Below, piece by piece: positions 1 to 12,200 of a stretch of DNA of 20,261 bases. The notes under the pieces were generated by a model. The model made no database searches. It was given only the letters and a program-made list of their open reading frames with translations, and had not been told where the DNA came from. Origin of the DNA: Sphacelaria rigidula (taxonomy: Eukaryota > Phaeophyceae > Sphacelariales); NCBI GenBank assembly GCA_964200075.2, contig CAXNAA020000551.1, positions 1 through 20,261 of the forward strand. Reading direction: 5' to 3'. The position numbers were made by a program, and so were the translations under genes. Positions within the stretch are counted from its first letter, which is position 1; each line of letters starts with the position of its first letter.

Positions 1-1574
1 GTGAAGAATTTTGAATGTATTAATTTAGCTGAATATTTACCGTTTTGTCGCTGAAGAGCGGGAAAATTGCTTGTAATGGGCCAAAAATGGTCAATAACAC
101 CCTCCTGATAAACGGCGTATCAAATCCGTATCGCCCCAAAAACACCAACGCGAGCATCGCAGTTTGAGCGCGGCCTACGCTTTCTCCCTATATCTACCGG
201 GGCTAGCATTTTCAGGTAGTAGTGAAAAACGGTTCTCAAGAAAAACTCAGAAAAAAGGACGACTACGAATTTTGAAAACTTCTGACGCTGACTACTATAT
301 CGTAGCTGTTTTCCGTCGTGCCCCTTCATTTTTTTTTTTATTTCTTCAGTTAATCCAGGTTGCCCGGTTCCATCAATGATGCGCGTTTGTTTCGTTGACC
401 TTGGGTACGTCAATTTTGTGACCACGGCTGGGTCCCTCGGGGATCAGCTGATGTGCGAGAATCAATGAAATGTAATGAAATGAAGACCATGAGACGCCAC
501 GAACAAACAGTTGAGGTGAACAAAGAAAATAGTCGAACATTAGAATATACGAATATTCTATCTTTGTGGAAAAAAATTAATCGATGGAAAATAACAACGG
601 ATCGTACGTTCACAGAATCCATAGCGGTGAGTTCTTTTTTGGCATATGTTCCAACATAACCGGGAGAGGGAAGAGGTTTGCTTCCTACCCATCACGTGCT
701 CTCTTCCCAGGAGGCTTCTAGCTTATTTTCGTGGAGGATATAGCGGGAAGAAGAGAGCGGAGAGATTCGTTGGGGTCTGTGTTCGTGCTTGCGAGAGTAG
801 TGTATGTGCTCAGGTGCTTGGTGTTCGCAAGGTGAGTGGAACAGGGATGATCGAGGTTGTGTTTTACATTGGTCGTGAATGTAAGCAGCTTTGAATCCTT
901 GTATTTGACCCCAAGTATACCGTATTTTTATGACCATACATCCATCAAGAGTTCATGCACCAGCAACCAGCACCTCCTTGTCTTTTCAGTTGTGTGTGAA
1001 ACGAGCACGTTTACGTTTCTTTCAGTATGCTTCGGCAGGAATGCTGTACTGAAAGACCGATTGCCGTCATCTACCTGTGCTGCGCCGCGCGTACGTGGGT
1101 ACAGCAGCCAATGTATGCATGCTCTTCCGTCTCATTTTGTCGGTCCCCTGCTCCGTTTGTAAATGTGGTTCATATTCAACAGTAGTGTTGAACACACCCT
1201 GTGGTCGCTCATTATGTACATCTACAGACCAAGACGGTATTTGCAATATTTGACTCCTACTTAACGTAACCCTATTAGAGAAGACCCGCAATAACTCTCG
1301 TCACCAGCCAACCCCATCCTGCTTCATCCATCCCCGCGTATGGTCTCTCAACAGGATAGCCGTTCAAACCCGAAACTCGAGCGTACTACTGATGGTCTAA
1401 AGACGAAACCCCTCGACACCTCATCCTCCCAACCAGTTACCCACTGCAAATACGCCCGTGCACTTGGCATAATTCTCGCCCCCTTCACCAAACAAATCCA
1501 AAAATCAGCGCGACCACACCGCACTGAACCACGGCACCAGCGCCGTGTTCCTGTGAAATACGCGAGGCACTACG
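1..1574. other. Upstream non-coding region of the main gene
   Basis: No convincing exon is visible on either strand. Open frames here are short (100 codons or fewer), lack coding-like composition and do not connect to the downstream exons by phase-compatible splice sites. AT-rich stretches (for example around 240-345 and 480-600) alternate with mixed sequence. The transcription start of the gene at 1575 probably lies here, but I see no clear TATA box or other core promoter element that would fix it. The one item worth marking is an 80-codon frame at 1340-1582, listed separately. Confidence 0.5.
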
Positions 1575-1582
1575 ATGGCTAG
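1340..1582 (+). CDS. Possible upstream ORF overlapping the main start codon
   Basis: An ATG at 1340 opens 80 codons that end at TAG 1580-1582, eight bases past the A of the proposed main ATG at 1575 and in a different frame. The peptide is hydrophilic, rich in Ser, Thr, Lys and Arg (it begins MVSQQDSRSNPKLERT), and has no recognisable domain. If the 5' untranslated region extends this far upstream, translation of this frame would compete with the main start. It could instead be a chance open frame in the 5' region or an unspliced coding exon of another isoform. The sequence alone cannot tell these apart. Confidence 0.22.
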   Translation: MVSQQDSRSNPKLERTTDGLKTKPLDTSSSQPVTHCKYARALGIILAPFTKQIQKSARPHRTEPRHQRRVPVKYARHYDG

Positions 1583-1867
1583 ACCAAAGCTTCCAGCAAG
1601 ACCGATACTAAGGTCACAACACTTCTCAGATAGCGATAGCTCCTCGAACGATGAGCTGGGGGGGGGTGGGATGGACGGAACTGAGGATGACAGCGATGAT
1701 AGCGACACTGGGCCTCGGCCAGCTCCGCCGGACCTGGGGGATACTGTTCGTGCTGGACGCCGAATCCGGCGTAGCTGGGGCATCCCGAGCTTGATAAGCA
1801 GACAGGGCAGCAAATCGAATAATCTAGGCATCGATACCGGAATAGCTCGAGCTCACGAGCTGATCAG
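1575..1867 (+). CDS. Exon 1, acidic serine-rich N-terminus
   Basis: The start is ATG 1575 in a favourable context (tacgATGGct). An in-frame stop (TGA 1554-1556) lies just upstream, so the frame cannot extend far 5'. It encodes about 98 residues. A short basic leader (MARPKLPARPILR) is followed by a Ser/Asp/Glu-rich acidic stretch at residues 19-47, then an Arg-rich patch (AGRRIRRSWG). It ends at donor ATCAG|GTGAGA, which splits a codon after two bases (phase 2). Without splicing the frame stops one codon later. Alternating acidic and basic patches are typical of disordered nuclear or scaffold proteins, but no family can be named. Confidence 0.6.
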
Positions 1868-4800
1868 GTGAGAGTTAGGGGACCCGAGGCGGAGTCGGAT
1901 GAGGAACGTTAGTGCAGAGTGCTTGCGCGGCGATACTCCTTCGTGGCGGTTTTCCTCTGGTTGGTTGGGGTGGGCAACTGTTTGAGGGGATCTGTATTTT
2001 AACTTATTTTTTTTGTCTGAAATTTTGCGATGTTTGTCGTTGGAATTGTGATTTTGACGATTCTGTGTCGGGCCTCCCGTTGAGCATCTACGAGAGATGA
2101 TGCTTCTTGGTGGGTAATTAGTAATTAGAAGCTTGAAAATGACTGCTGTTTGGTGCACTCTACTCTGCTGCCCCTTGTAACCGTAGTGTCCTACACAGAT
2201 TGATTGCTTCCTTCTCACAGTGTTATGCACCATGCCGAGTCTGTCCATGAAGGCAGACTCTTTTGTCCACAAGACCTGTTATTGCCCCCTGCTGTAAATA
2301 TGAAACCGAACCAAACAGTAAAGCACTGCCAAGCGTGAGTGTTTTACGCCAGACCTCGACCAGACGCTACATACAACAGATGGTAACCTTTTTGGTCGGA
2401 ATCAGTTACACACTTTCTTGTCTGTTCTCTTTTTTATCATAGTCATACGAATACCTTGAACGAAGAGTACACATATTCCGCGCAGTTGATTTTTTTGTGC
2501 CTCGAGGCGAGCCACCACCACCACCACAACCCCCAGCTGTATATTATGTTATGGATCCCGCCCTACCATCGTACTCTGGCGTCCCGCACACGAGGCACCG
2601 CCCTGGTGGTCGCTATATACGCCCCCTACTAGATTTTGCCCCACACTCTAGATTTATTTGTGCCTATTGCATGGGTGCTGTGGCATGTGTATGTCAACAA
2701 GGGAATAGATGGCGGAGAACATGCGTAGCAAACCCCGGACGCGATATTCCCGACATACCGTCAGCGGTGTGTGTACAGCAATACATCTGTTTGGGGCACA
2801 CCGCACTACTCCCAAGAATGGAACAATTTATTCAAGACGTACCGGGGCGGTCGTCGTGCTGCGGACATTCTGAGGCAGACGCCGCGGGAAATATTTCACG
2901 CTTCGCCTCTATTGTGCAGTTGCATTTTCCCTGTTGCGCCGTTGTGCACTTGACGGCCACCCTGTTTGTGCCGCCTTTATGTTCTCTCCGGTATCGTACG
3001 GTACAGGGCGTGCAACACAACAGGGCGCATCACTACTGTACGGAATACAGCCTTCGTCTAGTGCACAGCCTTTTGGTCGCCCTCCCACACATATGCACGT
3101 TGCAGTACCGCACCGACTGACTCTATCCTGTATGCACGAAGTAACACTGCCGTAGATAATCCCATTGCCGGCAGTTCAACTTTGGTCAGAAACATGCGAA
3201 CATAATCTTTGCCGGTCGAAAATTTAAGATATTCTTGACGGTCTACAAGCAACCCTCGTGCTGTACTTGTATGGGCATTATGAGCGTGTATGCTCTGTAC
3301 ACACGAGGTGAAGTCGGAGTTGGAGCAAGGGAGGGCATCGTTAGTCCGGAGATGAGAAGGTAACTGCCCTCGAGCGTGTTTTTCGTCGTTCTGGTTTATC
3401 TTGCAGATTACGATAGGCAAATTGTGATGCTCATGACTGTATCAGGTCGCCGTTGACTCCATGTCGGAGGTGACATTTGAAAATACTTCGAGGGGAAGTC
3501 AAGCTGAAACGAACAGACATGTGCTCTGTTCAGGGATGTCTTTCCTAGGTTCAAATTACCAGTGTGAAGATTTTCTGAAAAACACTCGCTAAATCTTCAG
3601 ATGCTTCTGCGGTGGCGGGCAGACGGTTGTATCATCAAGATGATGTTGTGTACGCCCCCCACCCTGGCTCCGAATGGTGTTATGACTATTGCATGCATGA
3701 TTATGAGCACACCCCCCTGGCTCCTCCTCTTCGTTTGAAACAATGTTTTTCTCAAAATATTCGACTGGTGACCTGAACCCTTGGTGAGATTTGACGAACC
3801 AGCAAGTGTTGGTCTACTTTTACCTCACAGGCGGAGAGTTGCACGATGTGTGGGTAACGAAGTATGTCATGCGAAATTAATGAGGAGAACGTCATCAATG
3901 TTGGCGTAGACTGTAGCCCAAACATCGCCAGAATTAGTGCCGTTGGAAATACTTGATCAAGATCTGCCGAGAGTGACCTTATTTTCAAAAGTACAACGTT
4001 GGCCAAGTATTATATACAGTACGTGATTGGACATCTCGGGCGGAGTACTTATGGTGGTTCGAATCCCGACGACGATGACCAATGTTGCTAGTTTCCGTCG
4101 TGGGAGGGGTGGTTTGGTGTTATGGTAATTTCACGAAACAGTCGACGCAAGTCGACGGTCTGCGAGAGTGGTCATAGGTCAACACATGAAATGAATTCAC
4201 GGCAATTCCCGGGTGAAAGATGGGTGACCCTCCGAGACCATACACAGATTCGTCTCGAGGAGGGGGGCGGTACGACGAAGTAGAGAGGAAGAACAAAGTG
4301 CGGTTTCCCGTTTTCTGTAAAAAAAAATCGAGGTGGATGATCAAGTGATCCCCGAAACGCCTGGGTTGATGTTATCCCGACAGCTTGGTATGCAATTATT
4401 CCCCCATGCTGTCATTTACCCGCACTGCCTGCCTTGGAGAGGTTTAGCAGCTCAAACCAGTCAACTGTGATGCTTTCTCAAGGAAGGTGATTTTACGCAC
4501 ATGGCGTGTCCTCAGGTTGCCAACTCATCACCGGGGGTAGTTCCATATTTTCCCCTCTGGTCCGCCGAAAACCCGGCGTGCTCCGTCCCGGCATTGTCGG
4601 GACGGGCCCCTTCAGGGGTTGGCGTCTGTTGGCAATGACGCTATAAAGCACGCCACTCACTGCGTCAGCTAGGCCACCAGGTTACCGATTTTTTCTGCGG
4701 TAACCATGAGGGTGGTCGAGCTAGATCATTTTGTGTGGGGTAGGAAAACCTCGATTCCGCGCAAAGGAGATGATCATAATACATAGTGTTCACATAGTGA

Positions 4801-6181
4801 GCAGTAGCGATACCTGTGGCTGTCTCCGGAAGTGGTAAAACCAGAAAATAAAGTAACTCATTAGAGGCTGTCATCCAACTGTAATGTAATCAGTACCCTT
4901 CGGGCTGAGCAATCTTGGCAGGATACAGGTCACTATTTATGCGCCTCGCCGAACACATCACGGTGCTTCGCGCTTGGAGATTGATTTAGAGCTTGGTCCG
5001 GCGAAAAACCCGGTGTGCTCTTTTCCGACCTTGTAGAGATGCGAGGTCAATGGTCATATGATAATATATCATGCAAGATCGTGAGTACTCCCCCCCCTTC
5101 CCCGTGAGTAACACCCCTCCATTTATCCTGGGACCCGAGAAACTGGTGAAGATCACACGCTCCCGGCGGAACAAAGCCAGTGCATCTCCTTCCTAGTATA
5201 CTAACGTTAGAGGGTGCCATTCCGTGTGTGTTGGTGAGAGCTTGTTTTGTTCGGGAAGTGGAGTGAGCCCCCTGTTCTGTAGGGGGGGGGGGGGGGGGGG
5301 GGGGGGGGCTCTACCCTGCAAGGGGAGGAGGTGGGTGTTGAAAGTTGCCCGGTGGTCGCGCTACAGCAGCCTGAACGATACATAACACCACCTTTGATAC
5401 TACTTTTGTGGGAAACATTATGCTCGGCGTAGGGCAATATCGGGAGTCTAACACCCTGTCCCCCAAATGTCGATATCAAATCAAGAGAGATCGCTTTTGT
5501 TAGTACCAGGGTAGTCCACAAGTCTACACGTGTCCACAACCACAACATACATGATCAGATTTGTAATTGCTCGACGTCGACGCTTTTTTTTGTTCCCTCC
5601 ATCCCGTGAGTATTCGCTGTGATGTGGCCTCGTAACGCTTCCATGAAAGCACCCCGTGTTTTTGTCGTGCGGTGTAATAACCTAGCAGCGGCGTAGCAGC
5701 TGGACAGGAACAGTTGGATACCAGCAAGCGTCGAACCCTTTGAACGCCACGGTGAATAATCTGGATCTTGTTCATTATTTAGTCCAAAATGATGCCGATT
5801 CAACAAATGATCCACCCTTGCGGTGAGAGGTTGATTGCGCAGATATTTTCATGAATAATACCGCTTTTTCAAACACAGACTGCCCTCCAGCGATCACGAA
5901 ATTGCGCCGGGCGGAACATTCTTCTTGGCTACGATCATGCACCGGTTCTCTGCCAGCGCTAGCCTGCACTGGGTAGCATGTAAACTTACTGAATGCAACA
6001 CAGACCGGGCGAGAACACGGGCAAAATACGCAAGAATTGTCTACATTCTGGATTGTCCCCGATCTCAAAAGATCTGCTCATTCGCGTACCGGCCGAATTG
6101 GGTGGAGAGGGGTTCGTGAGATCACGCGCTGGCTATCACACAAGGTTACATGCCTTGGGTCGAGCTGGGACTGTCGCATCT

Positions 6182-6214
<33 letters not shown>

Positions 6215-9200
6215 CAACGTTTTTTCAACCCTCATGACGTTCATTACCCGGGGTGCAGGCACTTTCACTTGAATGTATGCTCGTCGCGCGTTTTTTCAAC
6301 GATTGTTTTGTGTTATCCACGAGCCGCTAAATGTGGATTTCGCGTCTGAGCTCTTAGTTGTGCTGTGAAATGTGATTTGATTGATTGATGTTCGCACTTT
6401 AACTCAGCCCCAGGGATCCAGCCGTGGGTGACACGATCGACGTACTCGAGACAAAACAAAAGTGAAACACTCGCTGAAGAAAAAAGAAAAAAAAAGAAGG
6501 GAAGATTGGCCATCCTCTGCCACATGGCTTCCGCCGAAAAGATGTTGTGCAGAATCACACTCATACCCAGTCGCGGAAAAGGAAAAGATACAAGGTCGGA
6601 CAAATGATGATTCGTGTGGAAATCACTTGGTTTTAGTATCATTCGAATCGTACGAATCAATCCATAGGCTCCGTTTTCAGCGTTGCAACCCAGGTATACG
6701 CAGCCCAGACACGTGGAATGGCGCACTAGTTACGTGGATACCCCTTGAACCAGCGGTCAACTTGTTTCTCCCTTTTGGGCAATCAGGCTGAAGAAATCGT
6801 GGACTTGGTGATTCGTAGTCGTGACGATTCGTCCTAACCGTGAAAATATAACGGCTCATTTACTACGACCGCTCTATTCAGGGTATGGACACTCTCGTCG
6901 ATGAACAAACGCAATGAAGCGAGGCACCACACTGCTCTGCCATACACCAGCAGGAAAGCACAAATATAGAGAGAGACAGATGGGGAGACTACAGAAGTGG
7001 TGAAGCCCAAAGGATTCAGGGCAGCGGAGAAGAAACAGACACACACCAGTGGGCACCGCAGAGCCACCGACTAAGAACACAGTCAACAACCGTTATGAGC
7101 AGATAGGATTCTTCGATTGGCTCCCCTCGCGTCGCCAGGTGTCCTCAAACTCTTCCGCTCCCTTTTCGACTTCAAAATGTCATTTGCCCGTGTTCTTCGC
7201 CGCAGTGACCCAATCGTCTGCATCGTTAACCTCTACACCGTAGACGAAACATATTCGTCGTGCTCCTTTGTGCGGAAAATGTATGGAGCATCGCAATATT
7301 AGACTGCTTCGCTGGGAGAGGGGTGTAGATGCGGTAGTGATGGTAGGGTGGCTCGGCTGTGCAAAGGCACACCCAAGCCATGATCATCTCTGCTATATAC
7401 AAGTTCACACTCGTACCTGACCAACTCTGAACAGACCTGCAGTCTTGAAGAAAAAAACAGAAATGCAATATTAAGTCGGACTCATCAACGGGTCTGAGGT
7501 GGCATGACAAAAGGCTAATATGCGTCCTCATGACACTAACCCACCCAGACGAACCTTTTTTACAGCTGCGAGGATCTACCCTCAGAGCAGCAAAAACTAA
7601 GATTTTTCTCTACTCGTAAAGTCATGAGCGGCTAGTCAAGCATACCTGAGGAAACACTCCCGTACCCAACACTCCTGAACCCGCTAAGGTGAGGGTGAAG
7701 AAATTACATCCGTTACACAAAGATGATTTTGCTTTTCACGAGCTGCGGGGCAAAACGTAAAATCCATTTTTCTCAGAAACATCCACACCTCATGTAGGAA
7801 GAAATCTCAAATGTGTTGAACGTAGTTTTTGCTGTTTCACCCTTGCGATAGTTCCATTTGTGTCGTCTCCCCTATTCTGTACATGTGGGTCGCATCTTTT
7901 GTGCCGAGGTTGAATTGTGAAAAAAGCACGTGTTGGTTGGATTTGTCTTTCTACGAGGTTCACGCGGTCGTAGTCCATGTCAATGCTTTGCTTGGCTGTC
8001 TCGATGATGCAATCTACACGTTGGGATCAGCATCTGCCCGTTCCGCCGCGTGCAAAGCAGTTCTACTACAAATAAATAATCGTCCTGGAGGTTTCAGCGC
8101 AAGACTACCGTTTCCGACCTGATTTTGTTTCCTCATGTTTTCGTGCAGGCCCATGAATGATTTATTGTTTCAAACGTTTACATGCGTTTCCTCTCGACCC
8201 TTGTTTTTTTCATCTATGTTGTGCCTCCGTGTTACGAACCCTTGACGATGGCGACGGCGGCCAATGCTCAAACAAAATTACAAAATTACAAAATTACCAA
8301 AAAAAACAGCCAAACGAACGATGGTGTTATCAAGACTGCTCCCGATGTGCCACGCTTCTCCACCAGCGGAGGCAGCGGGCGTACGGGCGGTGGTAGCGGA
8401 GGTATTGTCAATCGGCGGGACGCAACCGTCGCGGCGGCAGGCGGCCAAACCCACTCATCACGACAACATCAACGGGGGCTGGTGCCCGCGGAGAATCCGA
8501 CGTCGGAGAGCGTGTCCAGTAGTGAAGAGGACATGACGTGGGAGGACTTCCTTGCGACCACGGATGACCTCACCAACTCTTCCGGAGATGCGAGCGCCGG
8601 GGCTCCCGCTGTCCCGCCGCCCGCCGGCAGACGGCGTGGCAACGGCGGTACGTCGCTGGGTAGTTCTACAAAGAACGCCGCTGCCACGCATTCCCGCCTC
8701 CCGCACTCCCTCGCACCCAACCAGTCACAGGTAACCCGCATTCCCGTATCTTCGGGAAGCGGGTTGTACCCGCGGGGGCCATCTGATGATTCGGCTGTGT
8801 CGGCCGGGGCAGCTGCCGCCGGCGTATTGTCTCGGTCCGGGGGGGCGCCGTCCGGGGGTGGAAGTGGGGTCGGGAGGAGCGGCGGTAGCCAGGGAGCGTT
8901 GTTGGCGTCGAGGGGCAAAGAAGCTGGCGCGGGTTATGGGAGTGGCTTCACGTCTTGGGGAAAGGGGGGGGGAAAGGACGCGGAGGCTGACGATCCGGAG
9001 AGCGCGGATAGTGTAGTGTCGGGCTATGATGGTTCGGTGGCGGGCGGGGGGGCTCAGGTGCGCCGTTTTTCTGATGGCTGCCTGGATTTTCTTGTTCGCT
9101 GTTGCTTGTCGTGTTTTGCTGTTCATGATCGTTGACGATTTCTGCGTAGTTTTCCTTTTTGTTTATGACGGTTACTGGGTGAGGATACGAATTGCACACA

Positions 9201-12200
9201 GCGCCCAAGAGTGGAATGACGTTGCAATGAGTGGTCTGGTTGATGTATCCGTGCATCGCTACCAACTCACTTTGTCAATTGGTCCGAGGCTATCGCAGTG
9301 TGCTTTTGGTAATACGGTTATGCCATACCTCCGGTACGAGCCGAAACACATTGCCAGTGGTGTCTGTTGCATTGATTGTGTGGCAAGATGGAACCGTTTT
9401 TAGGCAACGATGCGGATGAGAGCAGCAGGCAGGTAAACCCTCCGCCGAAATATACTGAAAATATCACTCGCGATAGAATAAAGTGACACAACGTCTTTAT
9501 TTGAACTATTGGCATCCACGTTCAACCCCACCCTTTGAAGTTCGAACAAGGCGGGGTACGGCATGGGGTCGTTCGAAGTGCCCTATTTACACTAGAAATA
9601 CACCGTAGGAAGTGTCGCAGAGAGCACCTGATGTCCTTATTTTTTTGTAGATGTACAAAAAATGCCATTCGTCAGGCCGCTCCTTATAACAGATAAGAAT
9701 AAAAATCTGGAAAAGTGCCTTTTTGGAGCTTTTACGTCTTTTCACGCCCCAATAGAGAGCTAGGCGGAGTTTGACACCTTGGAATGGAATGACTTGCTCT
9801 ACTAGTTGAGGCGATTCCAGGACATCTTCCCGTTTCCGGTGACCGCAGTTTTTATTTTTGCCATACAAGATTTTTCGTTCTAAAACGGTAAAATAAGTCA
9901 AGTCCAGAGAAAAGTGGCGATTTCTTCTAGATTTGACTGTTTTTCACCGTTCTTGGATAAAAATTCTTGTTTGGCCGAAATAAAAACTGCGGCAACCGGA
10001 AAACGGGAAGATGTCCTGGAATCGCCTCAACTAGTACAGCAAGTCATTCCAAGTGGTCAAACTCCGCCTAGCTCTCTTTTGGGGCGTAAAACGACGTAAA
10101 AGCTTCAAAAAGACAATTTTCCGGATTTTGATCTTTGTCTGTTATAACGAGCGGCCTAATAAATCTCCCATCCACCAGGTTGCATTTTTCCCAAATTGAA
10201 TGTTTTGGGCGAAAGTAGCGGATGCTGTGTCCACACAAGCTCAAGATGAAATCTTGGTTGTCACTCGAATGAGGTGAACTCACCACGAGCTTGGAAGTTA
10301 TTCGACGACCATGTATCACTCACTGAGCTTGCCATCCTGCCATGCGTCTCTGTGGTCAGGGTCAGAGTGAGGGTTGGATGCTGAGCACCTCATGCCCCAG
10401 CGTTTTTTCAGATGACTCGTTCTGCGTTCTGTTTTCAGCCGAGTTTTCGTGTCTCGTGTATCGTCTCTCACCGGCACGGTCTTCGTGTGCTTTTGATCCT
10501 CAAACATTAGGCTTTGACGTGGGGACAGTTCGTCGTTCAGCATAAGGAGGTGAAGGCTCCGGGGAATTCGATCAGAGTCCCGAAGGCGGTGGATCCACCT
10601 CGAAAGGCGTCGGCGGACTCGGATGACTTCGATGACGATGAGGTAGGAAAGCACGCAAAACGACTGGCGCCCCCCCCCCCCCTTTACCTCCCCGCGGCTT
10701 GACCGGTTTTTGCGGGGGCCCCCCCCTGAACCACCTCGAAAGGGGGGGGGGGACCTGGATGACTTTGAAGACGGTGGGGGAGGAAAGCCCCCAAAACGAC
10801 GGGCGCCCCCCCCCCCCCCTGTAACTCACCGCGGCATGACAGCATTATGCGGGGACCCCGCACTGAACCGGCATAATGCAGTTGCTTGATATTAGTATAG
10901 CGGATCGCACAGTGGTGGGACCCCCACTATTCTATTGATATTATCATGATACGTCAGGTATTCTTGGGTACGGTACTGTACCCTGAAAAACTTCACACGT
11001 CACGCACCCACCCGAAACTAGGATGACGACATCGACGACATCATGTCTACCTTCGGACCGGTCTCGCTCCGGCCAGACCAAGACGATATCCTCTTCTCCC
11101 ACAAAGAGGAGGAGCTCCTTCTTATGATGGACCGCAGCAGCGAACTTGGAAGAGGCCGGGGGCCTGGGATAGACGTTGTTGCCGTAGCAGCAAAGGTGGG
11201 AGCCGGCAGAGGGATTAACGCTAAGCTCGCCGATGAATCCACGGCCGTCGGTGGGGCGTTTTTCGGGAGCGGCGACGCTAACGGTGGAAAGATCCCCGGT
11301 GGAATTCGAGGCGGCAACGGCAATCGCGGGACCAAAGTTACCGGTGGGGCTAACGGCAGCTCGCGAATACCTCCGCCCCCGTCGGCGGGATTGCACAAGC
11401 ATCCGGCAGGCCTCGAACCGTTTTCGGCGGCCCCACCCGCGTACTCGGCTGCACATCGTCAACATCCACCGTCAGACTCGTTGCCGCCGCCACCGCCGCC
11501 GCCGATGCCGATGCCGACGCCGATGCTAAATGGGGGTAGTGCTGGTCATTCCGCAACGGGGGGGCGGTTGTCGACGGCACGGGGCACGGGTCGCGGCTCC
11601 CGTCGGCCGAAGGAGGGATTGCAAGCTGGGGCGGACGACTTGTCGAACCAACACGCAGCTGCCGGTGTGCCGTCGCAATCGGGTCAGCAGGGGAACCAGC
11701 AGCCGACGCGTCGAAGGTGAAAATTTTGGTATCGGGAGGGTAGGAGTGTTACTTGATGGATGGAGGGTATATATGATGGCAAACCCCAAATACGTATTTC
11801 AAACGTGAAATTCTGACGACGGTTGAGCACTGGCTGTGACGGTTTGAAAAAAAGTGCGGAAAGCGGGAGGAGGAGACGGGAGACTAGATGTAGGCAGCAT
11901 CAAGGAGCAGCAGTATTTGCTCCTTCCTTGCTTCGAAACACGCATTTTCACCAACTTCTTAGTGCGCATGTTGGCATGACCTACCACCACGAGGCGTTGA
12001 GGATCTCAATTTTACTTTGCTTCACGCAAGGGACATTATTCAACCCCCTCCCCCAAGCATGTGGTCTTGTTTCTCGTGTTTTCGAGTTTTGGTCTATCCA
12101 GTTCTGATTTGTCGCTACGCGTGTTCTCATGACAAGCACACAAGAAGACGTTCGGGGGAGAACAGAAAAAAAAAAAGTTGGCCAGTGTTGTTGTGCGCTC

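Larger units (their letters stand above)
1868..8309 (+). other. Intron 1, about 6.4 kb
   Basis: The intron begins at donor GTGAGA (1868). No segment inside it gives a phase-compatible internal exon that I trust. It holds an open frame at 2488-3120, a duplicated motif at 4558 and 4994, a hairpin at 4583-4605, a 27-base G run at 5282 and a (GT)15 tract at 6184, listed separately. Minus-strand frames of 60-140 codons are scattered through it without coding-like composition. Its 3' end is uncertain: acceptors ending at 8309, 8366, 8375 and 8396 all give the right phase, and 8366 has the best pyrimidine run. A strong-looking acceptor at 8148 is out of phase with exon 1. Confidence 0.45.

Noticed and set aside
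4056-4066. tRNA T-loop-like ggttcgaatcc
   Set aside because: Only two of the five T-stem pairs form, and no acceptor stem, D-arm or anticodon arm fits around it.
8182-8247. Signal-peptide-like N-terminus starting at ATG 8182
   Set aside because: The hydrophobic run comes from a pyrimidine-rich intron end. The frame only becomes coding-like near 8310-8370, where phase-compatible acceptors lie. A separate gene start here is not fully excluded.
9058-9135. Continuation of the exon 2 frame to TGA at 9133-9135
   Set aside because: The residues change abruptly to Cys/Leu/Phe-rich sequence right after a GT donor, and skipping splicing would cut the connection to exon 3.
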